Source of the DNA: Thermoguttaceae bacterium
Lineage (GTDB): Bacteria; Planctomycetota; Planctomycetia; Pirellulales; Thermoguttaceae
Direction of reading: 5' to 3'
Assembly (NCBI GenBank): GCA_017454585.1
Contig: JAFTCU010000318.1
Location: forward strand, 1 to 6,198
DNA length: 6,198 nucleotides
The notes under the pieces: generated by a model
Told to the model about the DNA's origin: nothing
The model's database searches: none
Seen by the model: only the letters and a program-made list of their open reading frames with translations
Program-made: the position numbers and the translations under genes
Shown: positions 1-4,725 of the stretch, piece by piece
Layout of the letters: each line of letters begins with the position of its first letter
Numbering within the stretch: the first letter of the stretch is position 1

Positions 1-799
1 CCTTCAGCGGGCGGTTCTGGTACGTGAACGTCCACTCGACCTTCAGCCCCAGCGGCGCCATTTCAGTCTGCTGCGCCAGATCCGGCCCCCACGCGCGGAC
101 CGAGTCGGGCGTTTTCAGGCCGAGTGCCCAAAAAACGAGGTCCATGTAGTGGCATCCCATGTCGCCGAGGGTCCCGGAGCCGAAATCCCACCACCGACGC
201 CAGTTGGACGGGTGGTAGATTTTCGAGATGTACGGGCGTTTGGGCGCGTCCCCGAGCCAGAGGTCCCAGTGCAGATTCGCCGGGACGGGGTCTTCCCGGT
301 CGGGCCGGACGGAGGTTCCGCCCCAGCCTTTCCCGCACCAGAGATGAACTTCCTGGATCTCGCCGATCCCGCCCGACTGCACGATCTCCACCACGCGCCG
401 GTAGTTCGGGGAGACGTGCATCTGGTTCCCCATCGAGGTGATGAGGTCCTTTTCGGCCGCCTTGCGCGTCATTTCCCGGACTTCTTCGATCGTGTGGGCG
501 AGGGGTTTCTCGCAGTACACGTGGATCCCGTAGTCCATCGCCTTCATCGCGATCGGGAAGTGCGTGTGGTCGGGCGTGCAGATGATCACGGCGTCCAGTT
601 GGTCGTGAAGCTCGTCCAGCAGCGTTCTGTAATCGGTGTAGCGCCTCGCCTCGGGCCGGCATCGGTTCATCGCGCGGGTCAGGGCTTCCTCATCCACGTC
701 GCAGATGGCGATGACATTTTCGGAAAGGGCCCCTCCGAGTGTTTCTTTCCCGCGGCCTCCAACGCCGATGACCGCGATGTTGAGCTTTTTCTGTTCCAT
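1..799 (-). CDS. Gfo/Idh/MocA-family NAD(P)-dependent oxidoreductase, C-terminus cut by window edge
   Basis: Read on the minus strand from the ATG at 799-797, the frame stays open for 266 codons to the window edge, so the C-terminal part is missing. The N-terminus (MEQKKLNIAVIGVGGRGKET) is a Rossmann fold with a glycine-rich dinucleotide loop at residues 12-17, followed by an acidic strand end (ICDVD, 32-36). CTPDHTH (74-80) and YCEKPL (95-100, with the conserved Lys98) are family hallmarks. NWRRWWDFGSGTLGDMGCHYMD (199-220) is the start of the second domain and resembles the version abundant in PVC bacteria. The family oxidises or reduces sugars, polyols and their derivatives; the substrate cannot be told from this fragment. 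No Tat or Sec signal is seen, so it is probably cytoplasmic. A TAA lies in frame 30 bases upstream; GTG at 805 and TTG at 817 are weaker alternative starts. No clear Shine-Dalgarno precedes the ATG. It is transcribed divergently from the comF-like gene. Confidence 0.93.
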   Translation of the reverse strand, partial: MEQKKLNIAVIGVGGRGKETLGGALSENVIAICDVDEEALTRAMNRCRPEARRYTDYRTLLDELHDQLDAVIICTPDHTHFPIAMKAMDYGIHVYCEKPLAHTIEEVREMTRKAAEKDLITSMGNQMHVSPNYRRVVEIVQSGGIGEIQEVHLWCGKGWGGTSVRPDREDPVPANLHWDLWLGDAPKRPYISKIYHPSNWRRWWDFGSGTLGDMGCHYMDLVFWALGLKTPDSVRAWGPDLAQQTEMAPLGLKVEWTFTYQNRPLK

Positions 800-840
800 A
801 ACCACTTGCTCGTTCAAAAGGATACATTACAATCTCTTCT

Positions 841-869
841 ATTTTGCCGTAACCCTTGGGTTTCGTCAA
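841..869 (-). promoter_or_regulatory. candidate sigma70-type promoter for the oxidoreductase gene
   Basis: On the minus strand, TTGACG (plus coordinates 864-869) matches the -35 consensus at five of six bases. CAAAAT (841-846) matches the -10 consensus at four of six. The spacer is exactly 17 bp. Transcription would start near 834, leaving a leader of roughly 35 nt before the ATG at 799. Assigned by eye from consensus only. Confidence 0.45.
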
Positions 870-883
870 GTCACTCCCCGAAG

Positions 884-919
884 AAAAAGACGAAAAAAAG
901 GAAAATTTTCATCTTTTTT
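884..919. other. A/T-tract block between divergent promoters
   Basis: This stretch contains an A5 run, an A7 run (893-899), a perfect 10-bp palindrome GAAAATTTTC (901-910) and a T6 run (914-919). It sits between the two candidate -35 boxes and contrasts with the GC-rich coding DNA on both sides. Phased A/T tracts like these can bend DNA or act as UP elements for the RNA polymerase alpha subunit. A weak AT hairpin could also form. The function is inferred from position only. Confidence 0.35.
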
Positions 920-932
920 CCAGAGGTTTCGC

Positions 933-960
933 TTGAATCTTTGTGAAAAAGTGGTTTAAT
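933..960 (+). promoter_or_regulatory. candidate sigma70-type promoter for the comF-like gene
   Basis: TTGAAT (933-938) and TTTAAT (955-960) match the -35 and -10 consensus at four and five of six bases, with a 16-bp spacer. Initiation would fall near 967, giving a leader of about 75 nt before the ATG at 1041. The A/T tracts just upstream could strengthen it. Consensus matching by eye only. Confidence 0.4.
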
Positions 961-975
961 AGAATGGTTCGGAGG

Positions 976-1029
976 AACGGTGACGCGCCGTTCACTGCCG
1001 TTTCCTTTTTCACTTCGGGGCAAACCCCG
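976..1029 (+). promoter_or_regulatory. structured 5' leader of the comF-like gene (two hairpins)
   Basis: AACGG (976-980) can pair with CCGTT at 988-992, or, extended by TGA (981-983), with TCA (992-994) plus CCGTT (998-1002); the two pairings exclude each other. A second hairpin, CGGGG (1016-1020) with CCCCG (1025-1029) around a CAAA loop, ends 11 nt before the ATG, where a Shine-Dalgarno would be expected and none is seen. There is no U-run after it, so it is not a canonical terminator. It may affect translation initiation; this is inference. Confidence 0.35.
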
Positions 1030-1040
1030 CTCGTACACCC

Positions 1041-2060
1041 ATGCGATGGTTTCCTTTTTTCACGAATGTTCCCCGGCGGATACTGAACATCGTCCTTCCA
1101 CTGCGCTGCGCGTACTGTGGACGCCTGAGAGATTTTCGGTTGGAGGAGCAGAAACCTTATACGCTCGGCGGGCATCGTTTTCACCCGGAGTGGGATCTTT
1201 GCGAGGAATGTACGGACCTGTTCTGGCCGGTGGTGGAAGAGTTTTGCCCGAAGTGCGGCGCGTTCGTGAACAGCCGGGACGTGACGCAGCGCCGCTGCAA
1301 ACGCTGCGAGGGGCGGAATTTCTGGTTCGACCACGTGCTTCCGATGGGGCACTACCAGAATGACCTGCGCACGGCCGTCCTGATGATGAAAAAACGCAGT
1401 TCGGAAAGCCTCGCAAAGACCCTCGCGCGGATTTTCTGCGAGACGCATTGGTTCCCGCTTCGGGGCCTCGACGTTCACGTCATTGTGCCCGTTCCGATGC
1501 ATCCGTTTTATCTGTGGGTCCGAGGGATAAACGATGCGCGGGTGATTGCCGGGGAAATCTCGAAGTTCATCAAAGTCCCCGTGAACGATCGCCTGGTTCG
1601 CTGCTCGCGTCTGACGCTGGCCCAGCGGGCGGTTCGGATGAGTGAACGGGCGAAAAACGTCCGCGGAATGTTCACGGCCTACGACTCCGAGCCGGACCGG
1701 ACACGGTGGCTTGGCAAACGCGCGCTGATCGTGGACGACGTGATGACCACCGGCTCCACCGTGAACGAAGTCGCCCGGATACTCAAGTCGGAGTACGGCT
1801 TTTCCCGGGTTTTCGTCGTGGTTTTGGCCCGGGCGCGGGGGAAAATTCAGCTCCAGGTACAGGGCGTGACGGAAATCGACGTCGATCCCCACGAGAAAAA
1901 GCCGTTCAACAGGACGTACACCGTGTACCGCCGCGGCAAGGAACCGAACGTAAAAGAGAAAAAGATCCGAAATTTCAATGATCCCGGGCCGCGCGGCCTG
2001 AAACTGCACCGGCCGGGAAACAAAAAGAAAAAAAAGAGAAAATCAGGGTCTTCTGAATAA
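1041..2060 (+). CDS. comF: ComF-like protein: double zinc ribbon plus phosphoribosyltransferase domain, with basic C-terminal tail
   Basis: The 339-residue product begins with two Cys4 zinc ribbons: C23/C26 with C54/C57, and C69/C72 with C86/C89. A type-I phosphoribosyltransferase domain follows, with VPVP (149-152), the RGIND segment (161-165), the SRLTLAQRAV stretch (189-198), R-x(2)-N near 203-206, and the PRPP loop IVDDVMTTGST (230-240). This is the ComF (GntX/ComFC) architecture. In competent bacteria ComF proteins take part in DNA uptake, but many non-competent species carry one and its reaction is not established. Typical ComF proteins have roughly 200-250 residues and end soon after the VLAR-like strand (here 261-264). 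About 75 extra residues follow, ending in a Lys/Arg-rich tail (GNKKKKKRKSGSSE). The ATG at 1041 is the only possible start: a TGA lies in frame at 981 with no ATG, GTG or TTG between. The gene stands alone, downstream of a divergent promoter region. The symbol is by family, not proven function. Confidence 0.9.
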   Translation: MRWFPFFTNVPRRILNIVLPLRCAYCGRLRDFRLEEQKPYTLGGHRFHPEWDLCEECTDLFWPVVEEFCPKCGAFVNSRDVTQRRCKRCEGRNFWFDHVLPMGHYQNDLRTAVLMMKKRSSESLAKTLARIFCETHWFPLRGLDVHVIVPVPMHPFYLWVRGINDARVIAGEISKFIKVPVNDRLVRCSRLTLAQRAVRMSERAKNVRGMFTAYDSEPDRTRWLGKRALIVDDVMTTGSTVNEVARILKSEYGFSRVFVVVLARARGKIQLQVQGVTEIDVDPHEKKPFNRTYTVYRRGKEPNVKEKKIRNFNDPGPRGLKLHRPGNKKKKKRKSGSSE

Positions 2061-2122
2061 ATGGAAATTCGAGGGACCTCAAACCCTTTCCCAGGAGTGA
2101 GCTCAGCCTGATTCAAACTCCG

Positions 2123-2261
2123 ATTTAAACACGGATTTTCACGGATTAAAAGGATTTCCACCGATTATGTAAAGAGGTTTTCAAGTGTTTTTTTGAGTTT
2201 TTAGCTCAAATGAAACGAAATCCTTTTAATCCATTAAATCCGTGGAAATCGGTGTTTAAAT
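2123..2261. repeat. nested inverted repeat in the comF-hemC spacer
   Basis: The 277-bp spacer between the two genes holds an AT-rich nested dyad. ATTTAAACAC (2123-2132) pairs perfectly with 2252-2261, and GGATTAAAAGGATTT (2143-2157) pairs perfectly over 15 bp with 2218-2232. An inner stem, TTTGAG (2192-2197) with CTCAAA (2205-2210), closes a 7-nt loop. CACGGATT-like units recur within the left arm (2132-2139, 2140-2147, 2159-2166), and TTCCACGGATT reappears inverted at 2237-2247, so alternative pairings exist. There is no open reading frame inside, which points to a non-autonomous intergenic repeat rather than an insertion sequence. It resembles, from memory, CACGGATT-type intergenic repeats of other environmental bacteria; that needs a search. 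The rest of the spacer shows no gene; TAGAAT at 2292-2297 is a possible -10 box for hemC with no good -35. Confidence 0.8.
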
Positions 2262-2339
2262 AAAAGGTCGAACTGAAACGGGCCTGATGTTTAGAATGGA
2301 AGGTTTTGGGGGACTTCCTTAAAAAGTAAATTTTTGAAT

Positions 2340-2343
2340 GGAG
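2340..2343 (+). promoter_or_regulatory. Shine-Dalgarno that decides the hemC start
   Basis: GGAG at 2340-2343 lies 6 nt before the ATG at 2350 and overlaps an upstream in-frame ATG at 2338. It favours 2350 as the start, because the 2338 ATG has no purine-rich site at a suitable distance and would add only MECK to the protein. Confidence 0.6.
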
Positions 2344-2349
2344 TGCAAA

Positions 2350-3360
2350 ATGACCGAACCTCCCACGATCCGAATCGGGACCCGGGCCAGTCAGCTCGCG
2401 CTGTGGCAGGCACATTGGTGCGCCGGAAAACTCCGTGAAGCGGGTCTTCAGGTCCAAATCGTTGAAATGACCGCGTCGGGCGACCGGCCGGAAACGTTCA
2501 GCCAACCCATTGCCACAGGTGGCTCGCAGGGAATTTTCACCAAAGAAATTCAGGAGGCGCTGCTCGAAAATCGGGTCGATGTGGCCGTGCACAGTCTGAA
2601 GGACCTTCCGACCGAAACGGTTCCGGGGCTTCAGCTCACGGCCGTCCCTGAGCGTGCGCCGGTCGAGGACGTTTTGGTTTTGGGGCGTTCCGAACAAACG
2701 GCGGCGAAAATCCCGGTTCCGCCGTGTTCTCTCGCCGACCTTCCGGATGGCGTCACGTTGGGGACTTCCAGCCTACGCCGCCGGGCGCAGCTTTTGGCTT
2801 TTGCCCGGACGCATGGGAAAAACTGGTCGATCCAGAGCGTGCGCGGGAACCTGAACACACGCTTCCGGAAGCTCGATGAAGGCCAGTACGACGCGCTGAT
2901 CCTCGCCCGGGCCGGCGTGGAACGGCTCGAAATGGCGGACCGGATCACGGCGGTTTTGCCCCTTGAGGAAATGTTCCCGGCCGTCAGTCAGGGGGCACTG
3001 GGGGTCGAGACCCGGGCGAATGACGCGAAGACGAACGAAATCGTCCGAGCCGTCCTGAACGCTCCGACGGTTTTCGGCTGCGTGACGGCGGAACGCGCTC
3101 TGCTCAAGGCCCTGGACGGCGGTTGCGCGACGCCGATCGGCGGTCTGTGCCGGTGGTCAGAAAATCCACGAAAGGGCGAAGACGAAAAAGACACCGGGGC
3201 GTTCACGCTTCGCGGGCGGGTCATCGCGCTGGACGGGCGTTTGGTTCTGGAAGACGAACTCAGCGGAAAAGACCCGGTGGCGCTCGGGAAGGCCCTGGCG
3301 CAAAAACTCATCGCCCGGGGCGCAGGCGAACTGGTTCGTGAGGCCCGAGGCTTGAAGTGA
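2350..3360 (+). CDS. hemC: hydroxymethylbilane synthase (porphobilinogen deaminase)
   Basis: This cytoplasmic enzyme joins four porphobilinogen molecules into hydroxymethylbilane, the precursor of haem, sirohaem and cobalamin. From the ATG at 2350 the product has 336 residues, slightly longer than the usual 310 or so. IRIGTRASQLALWQ (7-20) opens domain 1. VAVHSLKDLPT (78-88) carries the catalytic Asp85. TSSLRRRAQL (139-148) and VRGNLNTR (164-171) supply the arginines that hold the growing polypyrrole. LDGGCATPIG (255-264) contains Cys259, which binds the dipyrromethane cofactor. All key residues are present, so the enzyme should be active. The extra length comes mainly from a charged loop (270-283) in domain 3. 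No other haem gene is visible beside it; in particular uroporphyrinogen-III synthase (hemD) does not follow, and an HD phosphohydrolase lies 16 bp downstream, probably in the same transcript. Confidence 0.97.
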   Translation: MTEPPTIRIGTRASQLALWQAHWCAGKLREAGLQVQIVEMTASGDRPETFSQPIATGGSQGIFTKEIQEALLENRVDVAVHSLKDLPTETVPGLQLTAVPERAPVEDVLVLGRSEQTAAKIPVPPCSLADLPDGVTLGTSSLRRRAQLLAFARTHGKNWSIQSVRGNLNTRFRKLDEGQYDALILARAGVERLEMADRITAVLPLEEMFPAVSQGALGVETRANDAKTNEIVRAVLNAPTVFGCVTAERALLKALDGGCATPIGGLCRWSENPRKGEDEKDTGAFTLRGRVIALDGRLVLEDELSGKDPVALGKALAQKLIARGAGELVREARGLK

Positions 3361-3376
3361 AAGGCGGTAAACGAAA

Positions 3377-4723
3377 ATGATTCTGGAAATCCCCGAAATC
3401 GCGGGTCTGGATTCCCGCAAAAGTATTCTGCGCATTCCGCCGGAAGTGGACGTTCCGCTCACGCCGCGGGTCCGGCGGATCATCGATACGGCGGAGTTTC
3501 GGCGCCTGGCCTCGGTGCGTCAGCTGGGTTTCGTCTCGCTGGTTTATCCCGGGGCGATGCACTCACGCTTCGAGCATAGTCTCGGCGTCTTTCGGCTCGC
3601 GGCGATCCTGCTGAAGCAAATGGCGCACGATGCGGATTTCGTCCGGATCGTTCCGACCGAGGCGTGCGAACTGTTCCTTCTGACCGCGCTTCTGCACGAT
3701 CTGGGGCACTACCCGTACGCGCATCTGATTGAGGACCTGCACCTTGGGATCCCGTCGCATGAGGAGGAAATTTCCCGGTTTCTGCTGGACCCCGACTGCG
3801 AGGTTTCCCAAATCATCCGATCGGACTGGCGCGTTTTCCCGGAGGACGTTTTGTACCTGCTGGCGGGGAAAAAGCCGGCCGCCCCGACGCTCCTTTCGGA
3901 GAATTTCACGCTTTACAAACTGCTATCCTCCATCCTTTCCGGCCCGGTCGATATTGACAAGATGGACTACCTCCAGCGCGACAGTCTGCACGCCGGCGTC
4001 CCGTACGGCCGGAATTACGATCAGGAGCGCCTTCTGGCGAGTCTCTGCCTGAACGAGACCCGCGACGGGCTGGCGATCTCGTCGAAGGGAAAGACCGCGG
4101 CCGAACTGCTGGTTTTCGCCCGGTATGTGATGTTCAGCGAGGTCTATTGGCACCACACAGTACGCAGTGCGACCGCGATGTTCCAGAGGCTTTACTTCAA
4201 CCTGCACCAGATCGAGGGGATGAAGCTGAACGAGAAGATCCGGAACGCAAGCGATTCCGAGGCGGCGCTTCTTTTTCGGGAGCAGAACACGCCGCTGGCC
4301 GAGGCGCTTTTCGGGCCGAAACGGTTTCTTTACAAGCAGATCGCCGAGTTCAACGCGTACGATTTCCCGGAAATTTACGGGCAGATCGCGCGGCGGCCGT
4401 ACACGGAGCTGAAAGAGATCGGGGAGCGGCTGGCCGCGTCTCTGCCGGGGGTAGAGGCGGATGAAATTCTGATCGATGCGCCGTCACAGACCCGTGAGAT
4501 CGAGTTCCGAGTCACGATCCGCACCGCGCCGGGAATTTTCCGGCCTCTGAAAGAAGTCTCGCCGGTTGTGCGCGCCCTGGCGGTGGAACAGTTCGACGAT
4601 CAGGTGAAGCGGGTCCGAATTTACGTTCACCCCAGACTGGTAGTGCGGAAAGAAGAAATCGTGGAACGATTTGTATCGAGTAATTACGGGGACGACGCTG
4701 GAAACGTCGTCCCTGTAGTTTAA
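3377..4723 (+). CDS. HD-domain phosphohydrolase, SAMHD1/bacterial dNTPase-like (COG1078 type)
   Basis: The 448-residue product has the metal-binding HD signature: His67 (HSRFEHSLGV, 62-71), His107-Asp108 (LLHDLGHYPYAH, 105-116) and Asp194 in SGPVDIDKMDYLQRD (188-202). His111, His116 and His128-Glu129 match active-site positions of SAMHD1, and Lys195 and Tyr198 match its substrate-contacting residues. Homologues of this size, such as the Enterococcus faecalis enzyme EF1143, hydrolyse deoxynucleoside triphosphates to deoxynucleosides and triphosphate, sometimes with allosteric dNTP activation. That activity is inferred here; substrate specificity cannot be read from sequence. The C-terminal third (about 240-430) is the helical and alpha/beta region typical of the family. 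AAGGCGG (3361-3367) lies 9 nt before the ATG and supports the start. The gap to hemC is 16 bp, so co-transcription is likely. The last 13 residues (436-448) are encoded entirely by a hairpin and look like an acquired tail. Confidence 0.93.
   Translation: MILEIPEIAGLDSRKSILRIPPEVDVPLTPRVRRIIDTAEFRRLASVRQLGFVSLVYPGAMHSRFEHSLGVFRLAAILLKQMAHDADFVRIVPTEACELFLLTALLHDLGHYPYAHLIEDLHLGIPSHEEEISRFLLDPDCEVSQIIRSDWRVFPEDVLYLLAGKKPAAPTLLSENFTLYKLLSSILSGPVDIDKMDYLQRDSLHAGVPYGRNYDQERLLASLCLNETRDGLAISSKGKTAAELLVFARYVMFSEVYWHHTVRSATAMFQRLYFNLHQIEGMKLNEKIRNASDSEAALLFREQNTPLAEALFGPKRFLYKQIAEFNAYDFPEIYGQIARRPYTELKEIGERLAASLPGVEADEILIDAPSQTREIEFRVTIRTAPGIFRPLKEVSPVVRALAVEQFDDQVKRVRIYVHPRLVVRKEEIVERFVSSNYGDDAGNVVPVV
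4682..4720. terminator. 16-bp hairpin inside the end of the HD gene, possible bidirectional terminator
   Basis: The arms at 4682-4697 and 4705-4720 pair over 16 positions in plus-strand RNA, including two G-U pairs (4684/4718 and 4688/4714), around a 7-nt loop CTGGAAA. The core GGGACGACG/CGTCGTCCC is perfect. It lies directly before the HD stop codon and starts 5 nt beyond the stop of the convergent minus-strand gene, a position suited to ending transcription from both sides. No U-run follows on either strand, so it is not a canonical intrinsic terminator. It could instead be a REP-like palindrome or an RNA-stabilising hairpin. Confidence 0.55.
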
Positions 4724-4725
4724 CG

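Noticed and set aside
63..662. 199-residue minus-strand open frame
   Set aside because: It overlaps the oxidoreductase in another frame on the same strand and has an Arg/Pro-rich shadow composition.
149..946. 265-residue plus-strand open frame opposite the oxidoreductase
   Set aside because: It shadows the Gfo/Idh/MocA gene and its promoter region; the composition is low-complexity Arg/Val/His/Pro with no recognisable domain.
909..2009. 366-residue minus-strand open frame opposite the comF-like gene
   Set aside because: The plus strand encodes an unmistakable ComF fold with eight zinc cysteines and a PRPP loop. The antisense product is rich in Arg, His and Pro, has no family motif, and is explained by the absence of stops in GC-rich codon shadows.
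2123..2261. CRISPR array or insertion sequence in the comF-hemC spacer
   Set aside because: The repeats are inverted, with no regular direct repeats and spacers, and no transposase reading frame is present.
2338..2349. ATG at 2338 as the hemC start
   Set aside because: The GGAG site overlaps this ATG and is correctly spaced for the ATG at 2350; the four extra residues are not conserved-looking.
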